The notes below the pieces were generated by a model. It was not told where the DNA came from. It did no database searches and saw nothing but the letters and a program-made list of their open reading frames with translations. The position numbers and the translations under genes were made by a program. Shown here in pieces: positions 9,077 to 18,300 of a DNA stretch of 64,000 nucleotides. The DNA is from Agrobacterium cucumeris (GTDB taxonomy: Bacteria > Pseudomonadota > Alphaproteobacteria > Rhizobiales > Rhizobiaceae). The DNA lies in contig NZ_CP080387.1 in NCBI RefSeq assembly GCF_030036535.1, forward strand, positions 2,794,501 through 2,858,500, in the 5' to 3' direction. Positions within the stretch are counted from its first letter, which is position 1, and each line of letters starts with the position of its first letter.

Positions 9077-9394
9077 ATGAAAGCTTTTTTGCGTTTTTTG
9101 AGCTTTCTTCTCCTTCTGGCAGCGGTTTTTCTGGGTGTGCTTGATTCGATCCGCTCGGTTTCCACGTCCTCGGTCAATATTACCGGCATCCTTTCCGTCT
9201 GGAATTATCTTCTTCCTGCCTCACGCACCATGGTGGAAGCCGCCGTGGGTCACTATATTCACCCTGAAGCGTGGCGCTTTATTGAAAACGCGCTGTCGGC
9301 GCTGCCCGCATTTGCTTTTTTCCTCGCCCTGTCCCTGCTTTGCTGGATGGCTGGTTACAGGAAGCACAAGGCGATGAGGCGCCTGCCAGTCTGA
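9077..9394 (+). CDS. Small membrane protein of unknown function
   Basis: A 105-residue protein with two hydrophobic segments, one at about residues 3-22 and one at about residues 73-93, separated by a short region (LPASRTMVEAAVGHYIHPEAWRFIENAL). A basic tail (YRKHKAMRRLPV) probably faces the cytoplasm. I do not recognise the family beyond a resemblance to rhizobial hypothetical proteins. The ATG at 9077 follows GAGGTG; the longer in-frame start upstream has no ribosome site. It lies between tRNA-Ser and msrA. Confidence 0.7.
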   Translation: MKAFLRFLSFLLLLAAVFLGVLDSIRSVSTSSVNITGILSVWNYLLPASRTMVEAAVGHYIHPEAWRFIENALSALPAFAFFLALSLLCWMAGYRKHKAMRRLPV

Positions 9395-9470
9395 TTTTTC
9401 AGCCTGAATGACCTTGCGCCCGCAGTTGTGAACCATGAGAAGCGGCAATATTGGCCGCACGGAGGTCCCG

Positions 9471-10121
9471 ATGTTCCTGTTCGATACGCTTTCAAAAAAG
9501 ACGACGATGCCGACCGAAGAGACGGCTTTGCCGGGCCGTGAAGAGGCGCTTGTGGTGCCGGAGAACCATTTCGTCAATGGTCGGCCGTTGAAGGGGCCTT
9601 ATCCAGACGGTTTGGAAATCATCTACCTCGGCATGGGTTGTTTCTGGGGCGCGGAACGGTTGTTCTGGCAGACGCCGGGCGTTTGGGTGACGGCGGTTGG
9701 TTATGCCGGCGGCTTTACTGAGAATCCGACCTATCAGGAAACGACGACCGGTCAGACGGGCCATGCAGAAGTGGTGAAGGTCGTCTATGATCCGGCTGTG
9801 ATCCCGTTGTCGGGCCTGCTCAGGATATTCTTCGAGGAGCATGATCCGACCCAGGGTATGCGGCAGGGCAACGATGTGGGTACGACCTATCGTTCGACCA
9901 TATATGCCACGACCGAAGGCCAGCTGCAGCAGGCGCAAAAGGCGCGCGATACTTTTCAGCAGGCTCTGGAGGCGGCAGGCCATGGACGGGCAATCACCAC
10001 CGAAATCGGCCCGCTTGAAACCTTTTATTACGCTGAGGACTATCATCAGCAATATCTTGCCAAGAACCCGGGTGGCTACTGCGGCTTGCGGGGAACCGGC
10101 GTAAGCTGCAATATCGACTAG
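9471..10121 (+). CDS. msrA: Peptide methionine sulfoxide reductase MsrA
   Basis: A 216-residue MsrA that reduces the S epimer of methionine sulfoxide in proteins using thioredoxin. The catalytic motif GCFWG places the nucleophilic cysteine at residue 57. [25 protein letters not shown] and the conserved EEHDPT block follow, and the C-terminal [10 protein letters not shown] supplies candidate resolving cysteines. The ATG at 9471 follows GGAGG. An N-terminal extension of about 50 residues before the catalytic core is normal for proteobacterial MsrA. Confidence 0.96.
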   Translation: MFLFDTLSKKTTMPTEETALPGREEALVVPENHFVNGRPLKGPYPDGLEIIYLGMGCFWGAERLFWQTPGVWVTAVGYAGGFTENPTYQETTTGQTGHAEVVKVVYDPAVIPLSGLLRIFFEEHDPTQGMRQGNDVGTTYRSTIYATTEGQLQQAQKARDTFQQALEAAGHGRAITTEIGPLETFYYAEDYHQQYLAKNPGGYCGLRGTGVSCNID

Positions 10122-10137
10122 ATTTTTTGCAGGTCGC

Positions 10138-10185
10138 CCCGGTGGAAAGACCAAAAAAGCGCCAGATAAAAGTTTTTCCACCGGG
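10138..10185. repeat. Inverted repeat downstream of msrA
   Basis: CCCGGTGGAAA (10138-10148) and TTTCCACCGGG (10175-10185) are perfect 11-bp arms around a 26-base centre, starting 17 bases after the msrA stop. There is no clear T run on either side, so termination is only one possibility; it could equally be an operator for the nucleoside transporter operon that follows. Confidence 0.5.
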
Positions 10186-10335
10186 TCAAAAAAACCGGAT
10201 GAATTTTTCATTGAGCCATGCAAGGATATGAGGCAAGCACAGCCGGTATAACGGTTGGCGGTTCCGCAGACATTCCCGGCAAACGGGATTGCGGGAGGAC
10301 CCTTATAATATCAATTGCAACAACAGGGCTGCACA

Positions 10336-11328
10336 ATGAAAAAATCCCTTCTGACGCTTTTTGCGCTTGCCGCAATGTCGGCTTCCGCGCTCGCTGCGGA
10401 TGTCAAGCCGGCGCTGGTCTATGGCACGGGCGGTAAGTTCGACAAGTCGTTCAACGAAGCCGCTGCGGCCGGCGCTGAAAAGTTCAAGGCGGAAACGGGT
10501 ATCGAGTACCGTGACTTTGAGCCGACCAGCGACACGCAGGGCGAACAGGCCATCCGCAACTTCGCCAGCAAGGGCTTCAACCCCGTCATTGCCGTGTCCT
10601 TCGCCTGGACCTCGGCCATGGAAAAGGTTGCAGCCGAATTTCCCGACACCAAATTCGTGATTGTCGATTCCGTTGTCGAACTGCCGAATGTCCGCTCCGT
10701 CGTCTACAAGGAGCATGAAGGTTCCTACCTCGTCGGTCTTCTGGCGGGCATGGCTTCCAAGACCGGCAAGGTCGGCTTCATCGGCGGCATGGATATTCCG
10801 CTGATCCGTAAGTTTGCCTGTGGTTATGCCCAGGGCGCCAAGGCGGCCAACGACAAGATCGAAGTCTTCCAGAACATGACCGGCACCACGGGTGCTGCCT
10901 GGAACGATCCGGTGCGCGGTGGCGAACTCACCAAGAACCAGATCGACCAGGGTGCGGACGTGATCTATGCGGCAGCCGGTGCGACCGGTATCGGTGTGCT
11001 GCAGACCGCCGCCGACAACAAGAAGTTCTCGATCGGCGTCGATTCCAACCAGAACCACCTGCATCCGGGTTCGGTCCTGACCTCCATGGTCAAGCGCGTC
11101 GATCTGGCCGTTTACAACGCCTATAAGGATGCCAAGGACGACAAGTTCACCCCCGGCATCGTGGCGCTCGGCGTCAAGGAAGACGGCGTGGCCTATGCGC
11201 TTGATGACAACAACAAGGCCCTGATCACGCCTGAGATGATTGCCGCCGTGGACAAGGCGAAGGCCGACATCATTGCCGGTACCGTCAAGGTCCATGACTA
11301 TATGGCGGACAACTCCTGCCCGAAATGA
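10336..11328 (+). CDS. BMP-family ABC transporter substrate-binding protein (nucleoside uptake)
   Basis: A 330-residue periplasmic binding protein of the Bmp/Med family. The signal peptide is MKKSLLTLFALAAMSASALA. The family motifs GGKFDKSFNEAAAAG (about residues 34-48), PDTKFVIVDSVVE, EGSYLVGLLAGMASKTGKVGFIGGMDIP and GADVIYAAAGATGIGVLQ follow. BMP proteins with this operon context bind purine and pyrimidine nucleosides. ATPase and two permease genes and then nucleoside catabolic genes follow on the same strand. A TATAAT hexamer occurs at 10304-10309 without a clear -35 partner. Confidence 0.92.
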   Translation: MKKSLLTLFALAAMSASALAADVKPALVYGTGGKFDKSFNEAAAAGAEKFKAETGIEYRDFEPTSDTQGEQAIRNFASKGFNPVIAVSFAWTSAMEKVAAEFPDTKFVIVDSVVELPNVRSVVYKEHEGSYLVGLLAGMASKTGKVGFIGGMDIPLIRKFACGYAQGAKAANDKIEVFQNMTGTTGAAWNDPVRGGELTKNQIDQGADVIYAAAGATGIGVLQTAADNKKFSIGVDSNQNHLHPGSVLTSMVKRVDLAVYNAYKDAKDDKFTPGIVALGVKEDGVAYALDDNNKALITPEMIAAVDKAKADIIAGTVKVHDYMADNSCPK

Positions 11329-11410
11329 TATGATATGTAACTGGGGCGCATGATGAATTTTCATCTTGCGCCCTTTTCATATCCAGCCTTCGGAGAGGTT
11401 AGGTTTGCGT

Positions 11411-12916
11411 ATGGATCCTGCAATCGAGCTCGTGGGCATCGACAAGAAATTCGGTGCCGTTCACGCCAACAAGAATATCAATCTGACCGTCGCCAAGGGC
11501 ACGATCCACGGCATCATCGGGGAAAATGGCGCCGGAAAATCGACTTTGATGTCGATACTCTATGGTTTTTACCAGGCAGATGCCGGTGAAGTCAGGGTAA
11601 ACGGCGCACCCGTTGCGATCCGTGACAGTCAGGCCGCGATCAATGCCGGTATCGGCATGGTGCATCAGCATTTCATGCTGGTGGAAAATTTCACCGTTCT
11701 GGAAAACGTCATGCTGGGTGCGGAGGGCGGCGCATTGCTGGCCAAAGGCCGGGCCGGAGCGCGCAAGGAGCTGAAGCGTCTCGAGGATGATTACGGACTG
11801 GAAGTCGATCCGGATGCGGTAATCGAGGAATTGCCTGTTGGTCTGCAACAGCGCGTCGAAATCCTCAAAGCCATGTATCGTGGTGCCGAAATCCTGATTC
11901 TCGACGAGCCGACCGGCGTTCTGACGCCGGCTGAGGCCGATCACCTTTTCAAGATTCTCGGTGTCCTGCGTGAGCAGGGCAAGACCATCATCCTCATCAC
12001 CCACAAGCTGCGCGAAATCATGGCGATCACGGACTCCGTCTCCGTCATGCGCCGCGGCGAAATGGTGGCGACCCGCAAGACCTCCGAAACCAGCGTCGAG
12101 GAACTGGCCGAACTGATGGTCGGCCGCCGTGTGCTGCTGCGGGTGGAAAAGGGCGAGACGACGCCGGGCGAGGTTCTTCTCTCCATCCGTAATCTCACCG
12201 TCAAGGACAGCCGTGGCGTCACCATGGTCGACGATGTCTCGCTGGATGTCCGCGCCGGTGAAATCGTCGGCATCGCCGGGGTCGCCGGCAATGGTCAATC
12301 GGAACTGCTGGAAGCCATCGCCGGCATACGCAAGCCCTCTTCGGGCGAGATATGGGTGGATGGTCAGAAGGTGGATCGTCCCGATCCTGCGATCCTGCGC
12401 AAACTTGGTCTGGCGCATATCCCGGAAGACCGCCATCATATGGGGCTGGTGCTGAAATTCGAGGAATATGAAAACTCCATCCTTGGTTATCACCATGACG
12501 AGCGTTACGGAAAGGGGCCTTTCCTGAATCCCGAGGCCATCCGCAAGGATGCCGTCGAAAAGATCGAGAAATACGATATCCGGCCGCCGAACCCGCATTT
12601 GAAGACCGCCAATTTTTCCGGCGGCAATCAGCAGAAGATCGTCGTTGCCCGCGAAATCGAACGCGACCCGAAGATGCTGATCATCGGCCAGCCGACACGC
12701 GGCGTGGATATCGGCGCCATCGAATTCATCCACCGCCGCATCATCGAAATGCGTGATGCCGGCAAGGCGATTTTACTGGTTTCGGTCGAACTCGATGAAA
12801 TCCGCTCCCTTTCGGACCGGATCATGGTCATGTTCGCCGGCCGTGTCGTTGGAGAAAAAACGGCGGAAGCCGAAGAACAGACGCTGGGCCTGATGATGGC
12901 CGGCATCGCCGCATGA
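11411..12916 (+). CDS. Nucleoside ABC transporter, double ATP-binding protein
   Basis: A 501-residue ATPase with two nucleotide-binding domains in tandem. In the first, Walker A is GENGAGKST at residues 37-45, the signature-like region is LPVGLQQRVEI, and Walker B is ILILDEPTGVL. The second has a degenerate P loop (GVAGNGQSE), which is usual for the second half in this family, with signature SGGNQQK and Walker B LIIGQPTRGVD. It powers import of nucleosides bound by the BMP protein. The ATG at 11411 was chosen; an in-frame TTG at 11405 is an alternative. Confidence 0.93.
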   Translation: MDPAIELVGIDKKFGAVHANKNINLTVAKGTIHGIIGENGAGKSTLMSILYGFYQADAGEVRVNGAPVAIRDSQAAINAGIGMVHQHFMLVENFTVLENVMLGAEGGALLAKGRAGARKELKRLEDDYGLEVDPDAVIEELPVGLQQRVEILKAMYRGAEILILDEPTGVLTPAEADHLFKILGVLREQGKTIILITHKLREIMAITDSVSVMRRGEMVATRKTSETSVEELAELMVGRRVLLRVEKGETTPGEVLLSIRNLTVKDSRGVTMVDDVSLDVRAGEIVGIAGVAGNGQSELLEAIAGIRKPSSGEIWVDGQKVDRPDPAILRKLGLAHIPEDRHHMGLVLKFEEYENSILGYHHDERYGKGPFLNPEAIRKDAVEKIEKYDIRPPNPHLKTANFSGGNQQKIVVAREIERDPKMLIIGQPTRGVDIGAIEFIHRRIIEMRDAGKAILLVSVELDEIRSLSDRIMVMFAGRVVGEKTAEAEEQTLGLMMAGIAA

Positions 12917-12923
12917 GGCATGA

Positions 12924-14027
12924 ATGAGCACCGCTTCCGCACCCCTACCAAACTGGATCAGCTATGGCCTGTTGCCATTGCTGAACGTCATCACCGCCTT
13001 TCTGATTTCCGGGCTCGTCGTCTGGTCCATCGGCGAAAATCCGCTGGCAGCACTTCGCCTGCTGATTGAAGGTGCGCTCGGCCGTGGCGACGCCATCGGC
13101 TTCACGCTGTTTTATACGACGAGCTTCATCTTCACCGGCCTCTCCGTCGCCGTGGCTTTTCATGCCGGCCTGTTCAACATCGGCTCCGAAGGTCAGGCCT
13201 ACGTTGGCGGGCTGGGTGCGGCGCTGGTGGCGCTGGCACTTGACCGTTACGTGCCATGGTATGTGACGATGCCCTTCGCCGTCATCGGCGCTGCGGTTTT
13301 TGGTGCCGCCTGGGCCTTTATTCCGGCCTGGCTTCAGGCCAAACGCGGCAGCCACGTCGTCATCACCACCATCATGTTCAACTTCATCGCTGCGGCCTTG
13401 ATGGTTTACCTGCTGGTGAATGTGCTGATCGTGCCGGGCAAGATGGCGCCGGAAACGCGCACCTTCCTGCCCGGTGGACAATTGCCGAAGCTGGACTGGC
13501 TGATGGCGTGGTTCGGCCTCAAGCTCGGGCCGGCGCCGTTCAACGTCTCCTTCCTTATCGCTCTGGTAATGTGTTTCCTCGTCTGGGTGCTGATCTGGCG
13601 CACCAAGCTTGGTTATGAGATGCGCACGCTCGGTGTCAGCCCTTCCGCTGCCATCTATGCCGGCATTCCCTATGCACGCACCGTCATCATCGCCATGCTC
13701 ATTTCTGGCGGTCTGGCGGGCATGATGGCGCTGAACCCGGTCATGGGCGCTTCAGCGCGCCTGCAGGTGGAATTCGTCGGCGGTGCGGGTTTCGTCGGCA
13801 TCGCCGTATCGCTGATGGGGCGAAGCCATCCGCTCGGCATCATTTTCTCGGCATTGCTGTTCGGCATTCTCTATCAGGGCGGCGCGGATCTTTCCTTCGA
13901 GATGCCCAACATTACCCGCGAGATGATCGTGGTTATCCAGGGTCTGGTGATCCTGTTCGCCGGCGCGCTGGAATATATGTACCGGCCGACGATCGTCCAC
14001 ATCTACCAGCGTTTGGCAAAGGGGTGA
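12924..14027 (+). CDS. Nucleoside ABC transporter permease, first subunit
   Basis: A 367-residue integral membrane protein of the branched-chain amino-acid/sugar permease superfamily. Family features include AVAFHAGLFNIGSEGQAYVGGLGAALVAL near residue 75 and MRTLGVSPSAAIYAGIPYARTVIIAMLISGGLAGMMAL near residue 235. It pairs with the second permease encoded 6 bases downstream to form the channel. The start ATG at 12924 lies 7 bases after the ATPase stop, indicating one transcript. Confidence 0.92.
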   Translation: MSTASAPLPNWISYGLLPLLNVITAFLISGLVVWSIGENPLAALRLLIEGALGRGDAIGFTLFYTTSFIFTGLSVAVAFHAGLFNIGSEGQAYVGGLGAALVALALDRYVPWYVTMPFAVIGAAVFGAAWAFIPAWLQAKRGSHVVITTIMFNFIAAALMVYLLVNVLIVPGKMAPETRTFLPGGQLPKLDWLMAWFGLKLGPAPFNVSFLIALVMCFLVWVLIWRTKLGYEMRTLGVSPSAAIYAGIPYARTVIIAMLISGGLAGMMALNPVMGASARLQVEFVGGAGFVGIAVSLMGRSHPLGIIFSALLFGILYQGGADLSFEMPNITREMIVVIQGLVILFAGALEYMYRPTIVHIYQRLAKG

Positions 14028-14033
14028 GCTGAC

Positions 14034-15005
14034 ATGGATTTTTTCGATATGCTGGTCAGCATTCTCGGCTCGACCGTCCGTCTCACCATCCCGCTTCTGT
14101 TCACCGCACTGGCCGGGCTGTTTTCCGAACGCGCCGGCGTGTTCGATATCGGCCTTGAAGGCAAGATGCTGGCGGCGGCCTTTGCTTCCGCCTGTGTCGC
14201 CTATCTTACCGCAAACCCGTGGGCCGGTCTTCTGGCCGGCATTGGCGTCTCCATCGCGTTCTCGCTGATCCATGGCTTTGCCGTGATTACCAATCGCGGC
14301 AACCAGATCGTTTCAGGTGTGGCGCTCAACTTCATCGCTGCCGGTCTGACGGTGGTTCTGGGCCAGGCATGGTTTGGGCAAGGTGGCCGCACGCCGCAAT
14401 TGCCCGGGGAGGGGCGTTTTGCGCCAATCATCCTGCCCGGCGCGGATGCGATGCGCGAAGTCCCCTTCATCGGCCCGCTCTATGCCAATGTCATTTCCGG
14501 CAACAATATCCTCACCTATCTCGCCTTCCTGGCTGTACCGCTCTCCTGGTGGGTGCTTTACCGCACCCGTTTCGGCCTGCGCCTGCGCGCCGTCGGTGAA
14601 AATCCGGGCGCTGTCGATACGGCGGGCATTTCGGTGACGTGGATGCGTTACCGCGCGGTTATCGTCGCCGGTTTCCTCTGCGGTTTCTCAGGCGCCTATC
14701 TCGCCGTAGCACAATCGGCGGCCTTCATCGCCAACATGTCGGCCGGCAAGGGCTATATCGCGCTTGCCGCCTTGATCTTCGCGAAATGGAAGCCGGTGCC
14801 GGTCATGTTCGCCTGCCTGCTGTTCGGTTTTCTCGATGCCTTCGCCAATTTCATGCAGGGCAAATCCGTGCCTGGCATCGGCGAGGTGCCGGTGCAGATT
14901 TTCCAGGCAATGCCCTATATTTTGACCTGCATCCTGCTTGCCGGTTTCATTGGCGTTGCCAAGCCCCCCAAGGCCGGTGGCGTTGCCTATGCGAAGGAGC
15001 GTTAA
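14034..15005 (+). CDS. Nucleoside ABC transporter permease, second subunit
   Basis: A 323-residue permease with about eight hydrophobic segments. The motif ALAGLFSERAGVFDIGLEGKMLAAAFAS near residue 25 mirrors the one in the first permease, as expected for heterodimeric BMP-type transporters. VSGVALNFIAAGL and FSGAYLAVAQSAAFIANMSAGKGYIALAALIFAKW follow. The gene is tightly packed between the first permease and cdd, linking uptake directly to nucleoside breakdown. Confidence 0.92.
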   Translation: MDFFDMLVSILGSTVRLTIPLLFTALAGLFSERAGVFDIGLEGKMLAAAFASACVAYLTANPWAGLLAGIGVSIAFSLIHGFAVITNRGNQIVSGVALNFIAAGLTVVLGQAWFGQGGRTPQLPGEGRFAPIILPGADAMREVPFIGPLYANVISGNNILTYLAFLAVPLSWWVLYRTRFGLRLRAVGENPGAVDTAGISVTWMRYRAVIVAGFLCGFSGAYLAVAQSAAFIANMSAGKGYIALAALIFAKWKPVPVMFACLLFGFLDAFANFMQGKSVPGIGEVPVQIFQAMPYILTCILLAGFIGVAKPPKAGGVAYAKER

Positions 15006-15009
15006 ACCC

Positions 15010-15411
15010 ATGTCTGACCCGACATCCCATGCCCTGTTCGAGGCGGCGGTGGAGGCCATGGCCTTCGCTTATGCGCCTTATTCGAAATTTCCCGTCGGCG
15101 CGGCGATCCGCGCTGATGACGGCAAAATCTACAAGGGTGCCAATATCGAGAACATTTCCTTCCCGCAGGGTTGGTGCGCGGAACCGTCCGCTATCAGCGC
15201 CATGATCATGGGCGGGGCAAAAAAGATCAGCGAAGTCGCCGTCTTTGCCGAAAAGCTGCCGCTCTGCACGCCTTGCGGTGGTTGTCGCCAGAAGATTGCC
15301 GAATTCGCCACACCGCAGACGAAGATCTATCTTTGCGACGAAACCGGCGTCCAGAAGGTCATGACCATGGAAGAGCTTCTGCCCTCCGTCTTCAAGACCG
15401 AGTTGCCCTGA
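15010..15411 (+). CDS. cdd: Cytidine deaminase
   Basis: A 133-residue zinc-dependent deaminase that converts cytidine and deoxycytidine to uridine and deoxyuridine. The zinc site has C56 and E58 in CAEPSA and C89 and C92 in PCGGC, the pattern of the small homotetrameric enzymes. YAPYSKFPVGAA near residue 21 is the substrate-binding motif. The ATG at 15010 is 4 bases after the permease stop. Its stop codon overlaps the start of the following phosphorylase gene (TGATG), so translation is coupled. Confidence 0.97.
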   Translation: MSDPTSHALFEAAVEAMAFAYAPYSKFPVGAAIRADDGKIYKGANIENISFPQGWCAEPSAISAMIMGGAKKISEVAVFAEKLPLCTPCGGCRQKIAEFATPQTKIYLCDETGVQKVMTMEELLPSVFKTELP

Positions 15412-16211
15412 TGACGGATGGCTTGATCGATATTCTGGTGGAGCGCCTGAACGGCCTGATGCCGCGCGTCGCCATTGTTCTCGGCTCTGGCCTGGGGTCG
15501 CTGGTGGAAGAAGTCAGCGACCCGATCCGTGTGCCCTATGCCGATCTTCCCGGGTTTCCCGCCGGTGGCGTTTCCGGCCATGCGGGCGAGCTGGTGGCCG
15601 GTTATCTCGGCGGCGAGCCCGTCATGATGCTGTCCGGTCGGGTGCATTTCTACGAAAAGGGCGATCCGGCGGCGATGCGCCCGGTCATCGAGGCGTTGGC
15701 CGGTCTCGGCGTGCAATCGCTCATCCTCACCAATTCGGCTGGTTCGGTAAGGCAGGATATGCCGCCCGGCTCCGTCATGCAGATCACCGATCACATCAAT
15801 TATTCCGGCATGAATCCGCTGATCGGCGAGGAAAGCGACCGCCGCTTCGTCGGCATGACCACGGCTTATGATCCGGACCTGATGCTGGCAATGCGTAACG
15901 CCGCGATCCGCGCGACGGTGCCTTTGTTCGGCGGCGTCTATATGTGGTTTTCCGGGCCAAGCTTCGAAACGCCGGCGGAAATTCGCATGGCGCGGCTTCT
16001 CGGCGCGGATGCCGTTGGCATGTCCACCGTGCCGGAAGTCATCCTCGCGCGCTTTTTCGGGATGCGCGTTGCCGCCGCATCGGTTATTACCAATTACGGT
16101 GCCGGCATGACTGGTGCGGAACTGAGCCATGAGGAAACCAAGGACATGGCTCCCGTGGGCGGCAAGCGACTTGCCGCCATTCTGAAGGAAATGATCTCAG
16201 GAGGAGCGTGA
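15411..16211 (+). CDS. Purine nucleoside phosphorylase
   Basis: A 266-residue class II (trimeric-type) purine nucleoside phosphorylase. The phosphate-binding LGSGLG is near residue 23, followed by SGHAGELVAGYLGG, LILTNSAGSVRQDMPPGSVM and MWFSGPSFETPAEIRMARLLGADAVGMSTVPE. It splits inosine, guanosine and their deoxy forms with phosphate to give base plus (deoxy)ribose-1-phosphate. That product is handled by deoB and deoC encoded in this block. The gene overlaps cdd by one base. Confidence 0.94.
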   Translation: MTDGLIDILVERLNGLMPRVAIVLGSGLGSLVEEVSDPIRVPYADLPGFPAGGVSGHAGELVAGYLGGEPVMMLSGRVHFYEKGDPAAMRPVIEALAGLGVQSLILTNSAGSVRQDMPPGSVMQITDHINYSGMNPLIGEESDRRFVGMTTAYDPDLMLAMRNAAIRATVPLFGGVYMWFSGPSFETPAEIRMARLLGADAVGMSTVPEVILARFFGMRVAAASVITNYGAGMTGAELSHEETKDMAPVGGKRLAAILKEMISGGA

Positions 16212-16213
16212 CC

Positions 16214-16987
16214 ATGGAACTCCAGCGTCCGCGCGAAGCGGCTGCCCTCACTCTGTCCTTGCTGGACCTGACCAATCTCAAGGAAGACTGCACGCCGCAG
16301 CAGATCGCCGCTTTGTGCCAGCGCGCGCATACGGATTATGGCAACACTGCCGCCATCTGCATCTGGCCGCGTTTCGTGGCGCAGGCGCGTGCGGCTTTCG
16401 GCAAAGAGCATGTGATCCGCATCGCCACCGTCGTCAATTTCCCCTCGGGCGATCTTGATATCGCGACTGTCGTGGCGGAAACGGAAGCAGCGATCCGTGA
16501 TGGTGCCGATGAAATCGACCTCGTCATCCCCTATCGTAAATTCATAGCAGGCGATGAAGCGGCGGTTAGCGAAATGGTAGCGGCCGTGCGCAAGGCTTGT
16601 GTCGCACCCGTGCTGCTCAAGGTCATTCTCGAAACCGGCGAGTTGAAGGACAAGGCTCTGATCCGCCGCGCCTCCGAACTCGCCATCGCCGAAGGCGCTG
16701 ACTTCATCAAGACCTCCACAGGCAAGGTCGCCATCAATGCCACGCTGGAGGCGGCAGACATCATGTTGCAGGCGATCCGCGACAGCCGGCAGAAAGTTGG
16801 TTTCAAACCTGCCGGTGGCATCGGCACGGTGGAGGATGCGACGCTTTACCTGCGGCTGGCGGAAACCATCATGGCACCCAACTGGGCCATGCCGTCCACT
16901 TTCCGCTTCGGTGCTTCGGGCGTTCTCGACGATGTGCTGAACGTGCTGGCCGGCGGCGAACCGGCCAAGGCCGCCAGCGGGTATTGA
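16214..16987 (+). CDS. deoC: Deoxyribose-phosphate aldolase
   Basis: A 257-residue class I aldolase that cleaves 2-deoxyribose-5-phosphate to glyceraldehyde-3-phosphate and acetaldehyde. The Schiff-base lysine lies in ADFIKTSTGKVAINATLE. VNFPSGDLDIATVVAETEAAIRDGADEIDLVIPY and GFKPAGGI are also family signatures. The ATG at 16214 is preferred over the upstream GTG at 16208 because AGGAGG lies 9 bases in front of it. The gene begins immediately after the phosphorylase stop and its own stop overlaps deoA. Confidence 0.96.
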   Translation: MELQRPREAAALTLSLLDLTNLKEDCTPQQIAALCQRAHTDYGNTAAICIWPRFVAQARAAFGKEHVIRIATVVNFPSGDLDIATVVAETEAAIRDGADEIDLVIPYRKFIAGDEAAVSEMVAAVRKACVAPVLLKVILETGELKDKALIRRASELAIAEGADFIKTSTGKVAINATLEAADIMLQAIRDSRQKVGFKPAGGIGTVEDATLYLRLAETIMAPNWAMPSTFRFGASGVLDDVLNVLAGGEPAKAASGY

Positions 16988-18300
16988 GCTTGATCCCGCA
17001 GGAAATCATCCGCCGCAAACGCGATGGCCTGTCTCTTGAGCCGCAGGAGATTGCCGCTTTCATCGGCGCGCTGTCGAAAGATGGCATATCGGAAGGGCAG
17101 GCGGCCGCCTTTGCCATGGCGGTGTTTTTTCGTGGCATGAACCGCGACGAGATGGTGGCGCTGACGCTCGCCATGCGCGATAGTGGCGATGTCCTCTCAT
17201 GGAGCGATATTGGCAGGCCGGTGGCAGATAAGCACTCGACCGGTGGCGTCGGTGACAACGTTTCCCTGATGCTCGCTCCCATCGTTGCCGCCTGCGGTCT
17301 CGCCGTGCCGATGATTTCCGGCAGGGGCCTTGGCCACACCGGCGGCACGCTTGACAAGCTGGAAGCCATCCCGGGTTACAATGTCATGCCGGACGAGGCT
17401 TTGTTCCGCCAAACGGTGAAGGCGGTCGGCTGCGCCATCATCGGCCAGACAGGCGATCTCGCCCCAGCCGACAAACGCCTTTACGCTATCAGGGATGTGA
17501 CCGCGACGGTTGATTCCGTACCGCTGATCACCGCCTCCATCCTGTCGAAGAAGCTTGCAGCCGGGCTTGAGACGCTGGTTCTCGACGTGAAGGTCGGCAA
17601 CGGTGCTTTCATGCAGAGCGTGGAGGATGCCCGCAATCTGGCCCGTGCGCTGGTCGATGTGGCGAATGGTGCGGGTCTTCCGACGACGGCGCTTATAACC
17701 GACATGAACCAGCCACTTGGTGATGCAGCCGGCAATGCCGTCGAAATCGTCAATTGCCTGGATTTTCTGGCTGGTCGCAAGGCTGGAACCCGTCTGGAGA
17801 AGGTGGTCTTGTCCTTCGCCGCGGAAATGCTGGTGCAGGCTCAAAAGGCTGCCACGCTGGAGGAAGGCGAGGCGCTGGCCGCGGCCGCTCTGTCCTCCGG
17901 TCGGGCCATGGAAATCTTTGCGCGGATGGTTTCAGCACTGGGCGGACCCTCGGATTTCGTTGAGGACCCGACCCGTTATCTACCGTCCGCGCCGGTTGTT
18001 CTTCCGGTGCAGGCTGAGCGAAGTGGCTGGCTAACATCCTGCGAAACGCGTGATCTTGGCATGGTCGTCGTCGAACTTGGTGGGGGCAGGAGAACGCCGT
18101 CGGACATCATCGATCCGGCGGTCGGTATTTCAGATATCCTGCCGCTTGGCGTAAAGGTGGAAAAGGGCGAGCCGATCGCCATTGTCCATGCGGCTTCGAC
18201 GGATGAGGCGGAACGTGCCGTCAAAAGGATAACGGCCTGTTACGCGATCGCCGACAATGCACTGGAGATCGTTGATCCCATCCTCGAGCGGATCACCTGA
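16984..18300 (+). CDS. deoA: Thymidine phosphorylase
   Basis: A 438-residue enzyme that phosphorolyses thymidine and deoxyuridine. Motifs include PQEIIRRKRDGLSL at the N terminus, DKHSTGGVGDNVSLMLAPIVAACGLAVPMISGRGLGHTGGTLDKLE (phosphate and pyrimidine sites), and SILSKKLAAGLETLVLDVKVGNGAFM. The start is a TTG at 16984 that overlaps the deoC stop (TTGA); a second TTG at 16990 is equally possible. The 3' end overlaps the convergent aspartic protease gene by 8 bases. Confidence 0.95.
   Translation: MSLIPQEIIRRKRDGLSLEPQEIAAFIGALSKDGISEGQAAAFAMAVFFRGMNRDEMVALTLAMRDSGDVLSWSDIGRPVADKHSTGGVGDNVSLMLAPIVAACGLAVPMISGRGLGHTGGTLDKLEAIPGYNVMPDEALFRQTVKAVGCAIIGQTGDLAPADKRLYAIRDVTATVDSVPLITASILSKKLAAGLETLVLDVKVGNGAFMQSVEDARNLARALVDVANGAGLPTTALITDMNQPLGDAAGNAVEIVNCLDFLAGRKAGTRLEKVVLSFAAEMLVQAQKAATLEEGEALAAAALSSGRAMEIFARMVSALGGPSDFVEDPTRYLPSAPVVLPVQAERSGWLTSCETRDLGMVVVELGGGRRTPSDIIDPAVGISDILPLGVKVEKGEPIAIVHAASTDEAERAVKRITACYAIADNALEIVDPILERIT

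Noticed and set aside
11399..12733. A 444-codon open frame opposite the nucleoside transporter ATPase
   Set aside because: The plus strand encodes an intact two-domain ATPase with all motifs; the antisense frame has none.
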